A stretch of 64,000 nucleotides of DNA, from positions 1,690,315 to 1,754,314 of the forward strand of contig MNCI01010116.1 in NCBI GenBank assembly GCA_015680685.1, in the 5' to 3' direction. Positions within the stretch are counted from its first letter, which is position 1. The number at the start of each line of letters is the position of its first letter. Below, in pieces: positions 10,286 to 22,873 of the stretch. The translations under genes were made by a program, and so were the position numbers. The notes under the pieces were generated by a model. The model was not told the DNA's origin. It was given only the letters and a program-made list of their open reading frames with translations, and did no database searches. The stretch is from Gnetum montanum. Lineage: Eukaryota; Streptophyta; Gnetopsida; Gnetales; Gnetaceae.

Positions 10286-12261
10286 ACCCTTTTAGTTTTC
10301 ATAGTGTAACATAGTGAGGGGTGTTGTAACTAAAAACAATTGAAACATAGGTACACTCCAAGATTTATAGTTCGAATGGAACTTTAGAACTCAACATTGC
10401 CCACCAAAATCTAACTCATGCCTTAAAACTTCCAAATCAAGAGTCATTTTAATTTTTGTATCCTTTTTACTGGTCTTGCTTTTTTACACGTTCTTTAATT
10501 TAAGGACTTATGTTTTAGTTTACACAGGATTAAAATCTAGAAGTGTTAACTATTTTGATTTGATCATTTAACTCTTTAGCATTTTTATGACATGATTGGT
10601 CTATTCAAATGCTACTTATCTTCTCTCATCCTTGGTTGTTCTTGCAAATCCTTTTACTTTGCATCTCTATTTGAGATCCTTTGCTTATATTGTTATTTGT
10701 TATTGCACCATGCCTTTTTTTAAAAAGTTATGTTGAGTAACACTATAAGATTTTTAGGTGAAATTAATTAGTGAATTGCTCAATTTATTTAATAAAGGAT
10801 CTCAAGATTAGGCAAAAATTCAAACATGAGAGATACCAAATAATAATGAGATTTTTGAATGTTTGGAAAAACTTAAGTGGAAGGAAATAAAACTTGTCAT
10901 ACTTGATAACTTTACTTTTTATAAAGATATAATTGAAGCTATGTATATCTACAAGAAAAATCATTTATGGTTAATTCCAAACTTGCCCTTCAATCTACCC
11001 ATAAACCATGGTTTCAATTTTAATTTATAAAGAAAGGAAAATCATAGCATTAGTGTGAAAAGGGATTAAAATATTTATCCTATAATTGCAAAAAAAAAAA
11101 AAAATCACCTCTATTAAAGCACTGAGAAAATAGCACCAAAAAGCTTCCTTGTAGATTTGGAAGACAAGCTAAAACACACATGAACTCAAAGAAGCTAGCA
11201 AAAAGTTATAGGAAATCAAGTTTGCATACCTTGTAAAGTAGAGATAAATATTAATAGGAGGTAACTTGTCTATTGTTATTTAGAAAAAGATCATCACCTA
11301 GAGGCTCAACGCTCAACATGCCAAGGTAGGGTCCATTGCTATTGTTACTCCAAAATTTTGTTCTTCTTTTACCACAAACAAAAAAGCTTAAAACAAATGT
11401 ATATAGGCACAATTTTCAGCTTTGATGCCTAGTATTCTTTTTGTTGAGTATGTTGCAAATGTTCAAGATTTTTGAGTTATTATTAACCTAAAGATATCTC
11501 CTTTTGGTTTAAGATGTATAATTATGATAGAATATATAGGGATTAATTATGGTCATTAATGCTTAACCAAAAAGCATAAGTTATGATCAAGAGGTGTACC
11601 CTGTCCTAGATTAATATAAAAGAGAAGAGTATTTTCAAAGTTGTATACATGTACAAAATTTGAAAGAATAATCCATGATGATAATTGAACTTGAGTTTTT
11701 ATAAGAATGTATAGTCTTACATCTCTCATTTCTATTCCTCTTTTTATTTTATGTATTGTAATACCTCAATTAATACTAAATGATTTGGTGTATACTTGTT
11801 ACAATGCAATATGTCAATGTGTGTTATACTTGTGGAATATAATATACAATTGGTAATTTATTAATTTCTTGAGCTTCATATTAAAATTGAGATATTACAT
11901 TGATAAAAAATCTCATTTTCTAAGGACCTTAATTTCAAATATGGTATCAAAGTAGGTTGGTTACTTTATTAAGAATTGTAAATAAGTTATATTGTGATAG
12001 TTGGTTATTGCTTATATGGTCATGCATTTAGTGTTGAATATTGAATCATAGTAACCTTAAATCAAAAAGATAAAAAGACATGTTGCTTCATTATTCTACA
12101 TGCTATTTAAGTGCCACAAGTTTTTTTGAGCATGGTTTTGCTCTTATGTTCTTATAGTTATTTTGATCTTTAATCTTTTGCCCCTTTGTTTCTATAATGA
12201 GATGTTATTAGCATTTAAAGGGTAGTTGTATATTTGGGTATTAAAATATTTAATTCTATTG
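10286..12261. other. Unassigned AT-rich DNA with a possible Copia-like LTR end
   Basis: No coding frame of note. At 11942-11956, TGGTATCAAAGTAGG closely resembles the initiator-tRNA-Met primer site of Copia elements (TGGTATCAGAGC...). It is preceded by an LTR-like end, ...AATTTCA. A possible LTR start is TGTTGAG at about 11438. This would be an old Copia remnant into which element B later inserted. Confidence 0.3.
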
Positions 12262-12266
12262 AAATA

Positions 12267-13181
12267 TGATGAATCATGGTTTGTCAGGTGCTGATATCGG
12301 ACCCTTGTTAACCAGGTGTTGATATCGGACCCTTTTCATCAAACCCATGATATCCGATAAGTCCCGATATCAGACCCTTGATATTGGACCCTCGATATCG
12401 GGTATGCGATATCGCAACTTGGCTAGCGATATCAGATACACGATATCGTGGTTCCTATGTGAGCCTATAAATACACAATTGGGCGCATGGGAAAGTAATA
12501 GAAAGTTACTGTTAGAGTAGGATCTTTTTGTCAGTTTTTCCTCTTAACCCTTTCCTCGGTGCATGCCCACAGTGTGATGATTGTAATTGTATGGAATTTT
12601 TATTCGAGTGTGATATACTTGGACACGCACATGATCGGAAATAAAGATGGAGATTACTTCATCATTGTAGCATTCACTTAATTTTAATTGTTGTTTATTG
12701 CATTCATAATTAGTATTTCTCTACCCTCATTTCCTATCCATGTTAGTAAACGTGAAATGAGTACGAGTTAATCACGAGCATTTAAGTGTGACTACTTGGT
12801 ATCCCAATAGCATACCTAGGACATGCACTTGGTAATCCCAATGGTAGTACATGAGGTCTAAGATGTGTATGGATGATTAAGGGATGGATGCTCATCACAC
12901 GTAGGCTAGCTTAGACTCTCTTCACCCTTTTCCTATTAGCTTAAACAAAGTTAATTCCATTGTCCCTAGGAGTAGCACTAGTTAGGACCACATCATACAC
13001 CTCACTCTGGACTAAACCATACGTGACAAAGAAAATACTAGTCTAGGTGGGAAGACAGTGAACTGCGATCAATGTGTAACAATCTAAATACCACAACTAG
13101 TCTATCTACGGACTTTGACTAGATTGTGTGTGAATGCTCGTATTCGTATGGTTGAGTGTAGGGGTACCTTGCCACTCATCA
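12267..13181 (+). repeat. 5' LTR of element B
   Basis: Runs from TGATGAATCATGG to ...CACTCATCA. It aligns along its full length with 17376-18290. Many of the differences are CpG to TpG or CpA changes. U3 carries the GATATC array and the TATAAATA box. Confidence 0.9.
12290..12473 (+). promoter_or_regulatory. GATATC array and TATA box in U3 of element B
   Basis: Eight exact GATATC words and one GATATT lie within about 160 bp, several as CGATATCG or GCGATATCGC. They end about 20 bp before TATAAATA at 12466-12473. The same arrangement is found in U3 of other LTRs in the window, which suggests a promoter-proximal element set. Confidence 0.7.
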
Positions 13182-13182
13182 T

Positions 13183-13201
13183 TGGTGTTGTTGCTAGTGA
13201 C
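13183..13201 (+). promoter_or_regulatory. Primer binding site of element B
   Basis: TGGTGTTGTTGCTAGTGAC begins two bases after the LTR. It is a decayed form of the tRNA-Asp-complementary site seen in element A. Confidence 0.65.
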
Positions 13202-13314
13202 AATGCTAGTTATTTAGATTAGTTATATCCTACAAGATCGCTGTAACAAAATATTCATGATATATCTCTTAGAAAAGAAATTAATTTCAACTAAGTCACA
13301 CACGATTCACAAAA

Positions 13315-15360
13315 ATGTCTCTCTCACAAGACTATGCCAATGCAACAACTAGTAAGGCAATTCTTGGAGAACCAATGAATTATATGATGATAAAGATGAA
13401 GTTTGGAGTACTCAATCTGATGCAGGGGTCTCCTATGTACATAAACGAAGACAACATCATCCCAACTCACAAATTCATAACCTACCTAGTGACGATGAAC
13501 CCCTATTGATCACTAAGAGCCTAATGCATATACAAGAGGCTATTTGAATGTCTCGTACGCATCATAGGGAAAGCCGTCTACCCAGGCTTGATTTAAACAA
13601 GTTTCCCAAGTTTTCAGGAGGTTATGATTTAGATCCACAACATCATTTACAAGCCTTCCATGATGCCTATGTATGGAATAATATTGATAATGGGTGGAAA
13701 AAACTTAAGCTCTTTCCTTTGACACTTGTTGGCCAAGCAAAAGTATGGTACAAGTCCTTAAGACCAAATTCAATTCGATGTTGGCTGACAATGATAGAAC
13801 TCTTTAATGAAAGATATCGAACCTATGCAAGAGTGTTAGCCTTGAGGAAAAAAATCCAAGAGTGGAAACAAGCACAACATGAACCCTTGGACATGGCCTT
13901 AGAAAGATATTATGCATTGTTAAACAATTGCCCAAGCCATGGATTTTTCGAGGAAAGGCTAATGTATCACATCATGGATTGGCTTCATAATAAAACAAGG
14001 GAGACCCTAGGGATGTATGCCCGAGGTCAACTATACAAGCTATGAACCCACCAACTCCAAGAGCTTATTAAGAAAGTAGCAAAAGAAGAAGGTGAGTTAG
14101 CTAGATGGGAGAATGTTGAAAGCTCTCAACAAGAACAAAATCTTGAATTAGTAAAGGTCCATGATCATGAAGAGGAGAAATCAACTCACCTCAAGGAGGT
14201 GGAATCATCTTTGCCAATACTATAATCATTAGATGAAATTGAGGCTAAGATCAATAAGATGATGGAATGGATACATGAAAAATGTGGAGAATATACCAAC
14301 ACTATTAGAGGTAGAACCATGATGAACCAAGAAGTAGGAAAAAGCACCCTTAGAGAATCAGAAATAAAGGTTGAAGAGAATAATAACTCAATTGCTAATC
14401 ATATGTATCAATGTAACCTTTGCCTATACGATCACCCCAAAGGTCAATTCCCGATCTTGTCACATTTACATGAGCATTGGGGAAGAATGTTACATCTAGA
14501 GTTCATACAAGAATACTGTGTTCAATCATAGTGGCAAAAATCCTAGTCATGGGGGAGGCCACCTTTAAACTGGTCATACCCTTCATATCATCTGAGCCCA
14601 AGCGCTTATCAGGTTTAGCATTCTATTTTCCCAACTAGGTCAACATCCTTTATCTCATCACATTGTTATCATTCTCCTAAATACTATCAACCCATACCCT
14701 ATCCAACACGAACACCACCTCATGTGCCTTACACTTCTCCTTAGATTCAATATTCTCATCCTTCACCTCCTTCTACATCGCCATTAGTTATGCCAGAAGG
14801 ATTTGCACCATAGTAACAACCCCCAAACATTACTTATGCTGCTACTATCAATCGCAATGGGAATCCTCCACAACATCGAAGGTGTCCCTTCTTTAGGCAT
14901 GATTGTAGAAAGGGACAACACAGTTCTAAGACGACTGCATCGTCCCACTCAGCACAAGTTCAACACCGTGGTGCATCTTTCTCTTCGAACCCAACACGTT
15001 GTGTAACCTTATTCGGGCCACCACTCAACACTCCAACAACTATGCAGCCCAATGAATATAGCCATGTAAGGAGACATATTGATCCTTGCATATCATCTTA
15101 CGGTCAAGGGTGCCATAGTGGGTTAACCTCGTATCAATTAACCACATCTTATAATTTTCCCCACTATGTCAACTTTAATCAAGTGTGTGAACCCTAATTT
15201 GGGTACATTCCAACCACCACATCAAAAGATACCCATTGGTTTGGATATGATCGATCTCCAACATTTCCAACATGCATGGATCCCCATTTTCCATTTATTA
15301 ATTCTAGCCATGCTCAACTGTTTAGTTATGGGCGATATCCTCCATTCTAACGAGCAAAAT
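13315..15360 (+). pseudogene. gag of element B (interrupted)
   Basis: ATG 13315 opens MSLSQD, which matches the gag start of element C (MSLSHG). After a stop, 13548-14045 is an open stretch of 165 codons with the retrotransposon gag core: DLDPQHHLQAFHDAYVW, VGQAKVWYKSL, LRKKIQEWKQ and NCPSHGF. Near 14410 the motif CNLCLYDHPKGQ corresponds to the short Cys/His motif of the family, with the last Cys replaced by Gln. The proline- and tyrosine-rich C-terminal part runs on in shifted frames to about 15360 and matches element C at 33540-33700. Confidence 0.85.
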
Positions 15361-17360
15361 TAATAAATTTTTTTCCTTTTCTTTAATTTTACAATTTGTT
15401 GTTTCCCAGTTTTTCATCATTGTATTTTTTGTTTCATTTTTTTATTTATTGTTTTATCTTGTTATCTTTTTATGGGTTATCTCATCTATAAATAAAACAC
15501 TCATGTGACTCATTGGTTGAGGTGTTGTTCTATGCTATCAAGTCTTAGGCGACTAATTACTTGGACAGCGAGCCCATCCCATCCACCCAACCATTCTATT
15601 AATAAGAGGTTCTACTCTAGGTACGATGATATTCTTGACAACATTAAAACTTAAAAGTAATTTTGTGCTTATTATGCCCAGAGCGAAAAATGATGGACTA
15701 AGAGGGAATGACCAGGGTGTGACATCAAGGAAACTTGTGGATTCTCTTCGGTGACATCTATAACAGTTATCATGCAACCTGGTTGTACTAAGATCCTTGT
15801 AGATCAAACAAAAAATGGGAGTAAGAGTAATAAAGGTACTTAATCAAGAAACTCAATGCTGTTCTAGGGGGTCCCACTAGAAAGACATGCACCCATGCCT
15901 GAAGGTAGGTGGCTTCTCTAGATTATGCATAAAAGAAAGAAAGAAAGAAAGAGAGAGTATGACAAAGTGGTCAAAAAAAAGTATGCCACAAAGAAATTCC
16001 AAATCACTCCTCCCTTGAACAAAATGCCAAGTGATCGTATGCCTTGTTCTCATGGTACTCTTATGGTTGTTCATCATGGGATGAAACAATATGATGTCAC
16101 TGATTGAAGGAATGGACTTGGTCTTGATTTTGGAGCAAAGGGTTAATGACACATTAATCATGCCCTACACTCAAGATTCATTATGCCCTGGGTCAGTCAC
16201 CTCACGTCCCGATCTCTGTAATCCCTTCTACAATTCACCTCATCTCGCTATTCATGAATTGGTGACTCGTGTCTTGTGTTGCATAGAATTGGTACCTCAT
16301 CACAGTAGTATCAACATGTGTGTGTTTTTTTGCAATAGTGTAGATTACATTTAACCCTTCTAGTGCCTATAGACATTTTAAGGTGTGGTTATGCAAGGGC
16401 ATTATAGGTTGGAACTTGCTTGGGGAGGACCCACTTGCATGACTTTTGTAATTTGTACTTGTTGCACACCACCACATTATTTTATACCCTCTTGAGTACT
16501 TCATTGCCAAATCTATTCTTTCCTTTTTCATCATTTTATCAAACATTCCTCAAAACCATTACGTGTCCTTTGATGTGTCACCTAAACAAACCATGTCCAA
16601 CATTAAACTTTTAGGGCAAATTCCTTGAAAAAAATTTCTAACTTGAAAATCACACTAAGTAAAGAATTCAACATTTATTAAAGGCAATTAGTAAGGTATG
16701 AAATAATTAAACTTCTTTCAATAACCTTACTAAAAATTAATCTTTGTGTGATTATAGATAGCCCCTAAAAAAGGACAACAAGGAGGACCTTCTCAAGGTG
16801 CAACTGAACATCCAAGAGGAGGCAGAGACCAAGGACCTCATGCAGAACATGTATAATAGGAGGCACAATCATTCAGCATCCATCAGGTACCTTTTGTCAC
16901 TACACAATCTGGCCAAGAAAAAGGTGGAGAGGTCAAGGCCCAAGCCTATGAAGAGGAATGATGACTATTTATGGCATGGCATGTCAAGGCCAATCAAGTG
17001 TTCCAACAACTGCCGTGTTCATGGAAAGTGATGACTTTATCAAACATTGGAACATCAACGTGGACAGCTCATAATCCTCAAATAGAAGAGGAGGAATGTT
17101 AGGCACTTATTCAATGGTATCAATCTCAAATCCTAGAGCACAAGACAAGGGGAAGAGACCCATGGAGGAGCCACCACAAGTAGGAACCACATGAGTTCTA
17201 ATAAATTCTATAATTTTGTGTCTGTGTCCCAATTTTGTCATATTCAATTCTTCACTATGGCATGAATAAATTTGTAGTCAGTCAATAATCCCATACCTAT
17301 CCACTGTATAATCAATTGAGCTTGTTCCACACTTTCTTTGACTCGAGGAAGAGTTGTTAT
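15361..17360 (+). other. Post-gag internal region of element B
   Basis: It opens with a T-rich tract (15361-15480). About 15590-16330 follows, similar to 50090-50830 of element D and, on the minus strand, to parts of 21640-22480 of element G. In those elements the block lies downstream of pol. At 16760-16850 the reading PKKGQQGGPSQ resembles the start of the 3' ORF region of element D (51400). Pol is therefore missing between gag and this block. An (AAAG)n run lies at 15931-15958. Confidence 0.6.
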
Positions 17361-17375
17361 TCAGTTATGGGGGTA
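17361..17375 (+). promoter_or_regulatory. Polypurine tract of element B
   Basis: TCAGTTATGGGGGTA directly precedes the 3' LTR. The same site reads CAGTTTTGGGGGTA in element G and CAGTTGTGGGGATA in element C (both minus strand). Confidence 0.75.
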
Positions 17376-18290
17376 TGATGAATCATGGTTTGTTAGGTGC
17401 TGATATCGGACCCTTGTTAACCAGGTGCTAATATCAGACCCCTGTTATTGGATCCCTGATATCTAATGCATCCCAATATCAGATCCGTTATATCAGACCC
17501 TCGATATTGGGTACGTGATATCACGACCTAGCTAGCAATATCGGATACGAGATATCATGGTTCCTATGTGAGCCTATAAATACAAAATTGGGTGCATGGG
17601 AAAGTAATAGGAAGTTAGTGTTAAAGTAGGATCTTTTTGTCAGTTTTTCCTCTCAACCTGTTCCTTGGTGCATGCCTGCAGTGTGATGATTGTAATTGTA
17701 CAAAACCTTTATTTGAGTGTGACGTAATTGAACACGCACATGACTAGCAATAAAGATCAAGATTACTTCATCATTATAACATTCACTTAATTTTAATTAT
17801 TATTTATTACTTTCGTAATTAGTATTTCTCTACCCTCATCTCCTATCCATATTAGTAAATGTGGAATGAGTACAACTTAATCACGAGCATTTAAGTGTGA
17901 CTACTTGGTATCCCAGTAGTGTACCTAGGACATGTGATTGGTAATCCCAGTGGTAGTACACAAGGTCCAAGATGTGTATGGATGATTAAGGGATGTATAC
18001 TCATTGCACTTAGGCTAGCCTAGACTCTCTTCACCCTTTCCCTATTAGCTTAAAAAAAGTTAATTCCATTGTTCCTAGGAGTATCACTAGTTAGGACCAC
18101 ATCATACACCTCACTCTGGACTAAACCATATGTGACAAAGAAAATACTAGTCTAGGTGGGAAGACAGTGAATTGCAATCAATGTGTAACAATCTAAATAC
18201 CACAACTAGTCCATCTGCAGAGTTCGTCTAGATCGTGTGTGAACGTTCATATTCATATGGTTGAGTGTAGGGGTACCTCACCAGTCATTA
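17376..18290 (+). repeat. 3' LTR of element B
   Basis: It has the same length (915 bp) as the 5' LTR. The TATAAATA box is at 17575-17582. Most of the GATATC words are mutated, for example GATATCG to AATATCA. The last bases read CATTA instead of CATCA. Confidence 0.9.
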
Positions 18291-18295
18291 AAATA

Positions 18296-20012
18296 GAATT
18301 TGTTAAGGGATTTTATTTACTTGGTCTAAATGCTTAAGTTGATTGGTTTTGTTAATGCAAAATGAGCAAATATGATGTTTGAAATTATTTTCTTATTTAT
18401 TAGGACTCTAGAAAATTAAGTTAGAGAAGGTTTGGTTGCTCTTCTCATCATGGCAATGGTTGTACATATTCACCTTCTCCTAAACCACATTCTCATAAGA
18501 AGAAGTAATGACTAGCCTTAGTTAGAATTCTAATTGTAGCTATTGGTTTATCTAACAATTAAGGAAATCATTATGTAATAGTAAAAAGGTACCATGATCA
18601 TTAGAGATACTATTGAGTTATATGAAAATCATGTGTATGTTATTCCATTAGTGAGCAAATCATTCAAAATAAAATGTAAAGTTATTAAATCCAGATTGTA
18701 ATTGTTTATTTATTTTTCTCACTACAAACCAAATTATAGTGTTTTTGTCCTATCAATTTGGAGCTTTGCTCATATTGTAAGTGTTGTTTTGAGAATTGAC
18801 ATGACTAACCCAAAACTTGTACATAATAAGATGTTTCCTTTCCTAATATCATCAATACACAATGGAAGACAATGCAACACTATATGCACCCACAAATAGT
18901 CTAAAAATATATCTTCAAATTGAATGAGGACTTTTTGGTTATATTAATTTACCAACTTAGTAGCAAAAGAAATGCTAAAACCAAGAGAAAGAAATTTGTA
19001 AATTAAATGTAGTGAAGAAAAAGAAAAAATCAAAAACAATGGAAGAATGAAAAAACAAATTTTTACAAAAAACTAGTAGAATAATGATAGAAAACTTAAT
19101 TCTATCAATTGAATATGTAGGCTAAATAATAGATCTATGATAGGCAAAAGAGAATGATTGAAACAAAGGGGAATGTACTTTTATTTTCAAAGAAATGTTT
19201 ATAACAAATGATAAGAAAAAATATTTTTTGTAATCTAGGGTTGAGGGGCCTTTAGGATGGGATAAAAAAATAAAAATAAAAGATGATTGGAAGTTGTAGA
19301 TTAGTAATATGTTTAGAGAAGAACTACATAACTCAGAGATTGCTGAGAAGGAGCTACGTTACCCTGATCTCCGATGTGTATGCCTAATTGGGTTTTCTTC
19401 TAAAATAAATATAGATGCAAGTGCAAGCATAACATAATAAGGATTTCGATTGAACTAGACTATTTGGGTTTAATCCAAGGGTTTTTATGTGTGTCAAGAA
19501 GATGCACAATAAAAGAGATCTAATTATGTTAAGTGAGGATTGGCGTTTGCAAAAGGATACAAGAGCTTTGAAGTATTGAAAATACGACATGATTACTTAA
19601 TGTGAATGTGTTCCTTATGTAAAAAGGAAAATATTAGATCATATCATCCTAAGGATGCCTATGCCTATGCTAGTGATTAGCGTCTCTAGTCTGTGAACCT
19701 GTAAGAGTATGAATTGTTAAATCCTATAGTCTTTTAATGCGTAGCTCTTCCCTCAGACCTTGAAGATAATGCTGCTGCATGATTTTCTAGATTGTTGCTT
19801 GCCATGTAACCATGCTAAAGCATTGATAATCTCCTCATGTTGTTACATAAAAAACTTGCTAACTAGACTAGCCTGTCACATCAATGCTCTCTTTATGTTT
19901 TGGGTTTGACTTGCTTACTTTGCTGAGGAAATTTAGTCCAATTTGATAGTCTTTTATTATGGTTGATATACATTTTTTTGAGCTTTTTAAGAAGCTATAT
20001 TAAATTTTATTG
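18296..20012. other. Unassigned AT-rich DNA between elements B and G
   Basis: This is the target DNA into which B (left) and G (right) inserted. Only short frames without resemblance to known proteins were seen, plus A-rich stretches at 18960-19290. No element ends were recognised. Confidence 0.4.
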
Positions 20013-20017
20013 AAGTT

Positions 20018-20865
20018 TGATGAGTAGCAAGGTATCCCTACGCTCAACCATATGAATACGAGCGTACATGCACGATTCGGTCGAATTCGAAGGACTAAGT
20101 GCTTATGCACCTTTACAGAACCTGGACGGGTTAGTCAATCATTGTCTTCCCAAGCTTACTTGTATAGCATGATTGTATGGTTAAGTAAACTTGAGGTATA
20201 TGATTTTTATATATTTTTATGCTTTATGTCTTGGTGCTACAAAGGGAGAAGTGAACTAATTAAGTAACCAATTTAATTTAACTAATTGACTATGCTCTAA
20301 CTAGTCCTAACACTAGCATCTATTCCCACTTTCCATCCACATCATGAACCAGTGCAACACTACTGGGATTACCAAACGCTAATCGTTACTGGGTTACCAA
20401 GTGTTCCACGCATGCTCGAAGTGGTTGTATTGAGTGTGCTTACTTAGGGGAGTTAACAAGGGAAGAGATAGAACCTTGATTAACTAAGGAAAGCATTAAA
20501 TAATTGTAAATAATATTTAATAAGTGATTTTGAATACTGCAAGGCTTATCACAAAGTTCTTCTTTATTTCTGGCCACAAGGTGTGCTTAGGTACACAACA
20601 CTTGAATAAATATCTGTTCGCTTTATGACTCCTACTGCAAGCACTCAGAAATAATTCTAACTCTAAGAAGGAAAAAAAAGGAAGAGTTCGAGTAAGGCAC
20701 TACAACTAATTAATCAACTATTGCCAAACCAAGTGCACCCACCTCTTATTTATAGGTTACAAGATAGGCCTCGATATCGAATGTCCGATATCGCTTGGAA
20801 GGCTTCGATATTGCATACCTGATATCACGGATGCGATATCGCGGCCTTGATATTGTAGCTCATCA
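20018..20865 (-). repeat. 3' LTR of element G
   Basis: On the minus strand it starts TGATGAGCTACAATATC, followed by a GATATC array and TATAAATA (20747-20754 on the plus strand). It ends CTACTCATCA. It aligns throughout with 28547-29393. Confidence 0.9.
20747..20860 (-). promoter_or_regulatory. GATATC array and TATA box in the element G LTR
   Basis: Four exact GATATC and two GATATT words in about 95 bp lie directly upstream (minus strand) of TATAAATA. The 5' LTR copy (29275-29390) keeps the layout but has lost most CpG-containing words. Confidence 0.7.
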
Positions 20866-22870
20866 TACCCCCAAAACTGAATGAAAACTTATCCTTGAGT
20901 TTCTTACAAAATATTGGGAAGGTATGGGATTATTAACTGAATGAGAACTGACAATGACAGGGAATAACAGACTTAAAGTGCCTAGTGAACAGATCGACTA
21001 ACATATTACAACATTGGTGTTCATGCCCTTTGTGGTGAACATTGTACATAGATGACATCTAGACCCTCATTTCACAGCTTGAAGAGAAAGAGAGAGAGAA
21101 AAGAAAATGAGGCATGTTGTTGTCGATGCCAAAAATGTGCACTCTGTTGTTCATCCTTAGCCACATGACCAAACTTGTTCCTTACGTAAACTCTGCAGCT
21201 CTAATCCATCCTGAGTGCTCCCTCCTATCCTAGTCCATTGTTCGTGTAATCACCATCTGCACATACAACATAGTCACGAATTAGCAAGGATAGATAAGCC
21301 ACAATGTAGTTGATACCTTGCCTCGATATAAGCGCATTAGTTGGGTTGTGGGTATGGTAGATACTAGGTTTGAGGTTTTTAATTGATAACTACCCAAGGT
21401 GTAAGGGTGAGATAGGTGATCAAATGGAAAAATTTGTGATAGGACTCCCATGACTAAGAGTGAACCTTCAATAGTGATAGGGTGGAAAAACTAAAGGAAC
21501 AATGAAGATGAGGGAAATAACAACGGTGAAGCCAATAAGATGGATGTTATGGATGGGGATGAAACAATAAATGGTTGATTACAAAGAATTTTTAAGGGAA
21601 AGAACTTAACAATTACACCAAAAAGGAATGCCAGTGGGTCCTCCCCAAAGCAATCTCATGCCTTTTATGGCCTAAGAAACCCGCAAGCCAAAGAGTCTGT
21701 AAGCTCTTGGAATGACATATGGAAACAAAGGTTAAGAACTTACTCACAAGAGTTTACCGAAGACTAACAATGCATCAACCAAGATGTAGACTATTCATAA
21801 AACTAGCAATGAGGTGGAATATGGAAAGAAATATGGAAGGGGAGGAGGAAATGGAATGGAATACCAAGAGCAAGGTTGTGTAAAGTCCCTTGTGTATTAT
21901 GTGGTTAAGGTGACTGAATAAAATTCATCCCAAGTCTGGACTCACCAACCCTATCTAGTGAGTTCGCATCAATACATTTGACCAACTCGTCCTCGTGAAG
22001 CAACAAGAATGCATTCATTAAGGCACCACCATTCCAAGGAGAGAAAGATAGGGAAGCAGGAAGCAAGAAAGGGCCTTAGTTAGAGGGAACCTTCAAGCAT
22101 GGGTAACATGTCTTTCTAGTGCCATAACCAGTGTTTGCAGCTCATGTTTCTTAATTATGTCTAAGGGGTGTGCTTTGAATTCCTACTATTTGTTTTTTTT
22201 TTTGCATGAGAACCACACCATGCAAAGAATTATTTAGATTCATTCAACTTCCTAATATTTGGTCAATAGCAGAATGGCAGAAAATTCATGAAAAGCATCC
22301 AAGTAATCAAGATAATAGCCAGCACAAATGTGTTGAATTCCCTTGAGGTCACATCCTTTTCAACCATTGAATCCTTCCTTGGTTTGAAGAATACCAATTC
22401 ACTAATTCATTAATAATTTTATTTAGAAAAGGGGATGGTACAGTTCCAAAGCCAAAGGAAACCACAACGTTGAATGGATGAATGGATGACATGGACTCAT
22501 TACCTATTTTATCAAAAGAACCATATCTTAGTATCAACATTGAAAATCAAAGGTAAAAATCAAACATTAGCAATCAACATTATTATAGTCCAACCCACCA
22601 TCATGAGCACTTATTATATGATGAATGAAAGTAAATCAAACAAAGAAATAGTAAGAATGTGAACGATGGTGTAAAACAAAAATAAGTAAAAATTGAAAAG
22701 ATGTGTAAAATAAAAATACAAAAAGAGCTAAGGGATTAGAATGGTTAGCATTGGTAGCCATCTTCCCCATGACTGAGTTGGAAGGAGGATATCTTAAATA
22801 GTAAGCAAGGTTGTCCACAAATAGAGGTAGTATGGATACTGGCTATTCTAGGCTCATGGAAAGGTTTCGT
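20866..22870 (-). other. Post-pol region of element G
   Basis: No long frame is visible. The polypurine tract sits at 20866-20881. The part 21640-22480 shares blocks with the post-pol region of D and the post-gag region of B, including the word around ATGTGAC.TCAAGG. An A-rich tract (T-rich in the element sense) at 22670-22730 follows pol, as in D. A long 3' ORF like that of C and D was not found here. Confidence 0.5.
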
Positions 22871-22873
22871 TTG

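Larger units (their letters stand above)
12267..18290 (+). mobile_element. Element B: complete LTR retrotransposon carrying gag but no pol
   Basis: Both LTRs are 915 bp (12267-13181 and 17376-18290). The element is flanked by the 5-bp duplication AAATA (12262-12266 and 18291-18295). A tRNA-Asp-like primer site follows the 5' LTR, and a G-rich polypurine tract precedes the 3' LTR. The 4.2-kb interior has a gag reading and a block that in relatives lies downstream of pol. No protease, reverse transcriptase, RNase H or integrase motif was found. It is therefore a non-autonomous element of the gag-only kind, probably a pol deletion derivative that relied on enzymes from relatives. Confidence 0.9.

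Noticed and set aside
12290-12450. GATATC arrays as CRISPR-like or satellite repeats
   Set aside because: Spacing is irregular, there are no unique spacers of constant length, and each array lies in U3 of an LTR.
15500-15560. SINE-like text (GACTCATTGGTTGAGG) in element B
   Set aside because: No A-rich tail or target duplication, and the boxes are too weak.
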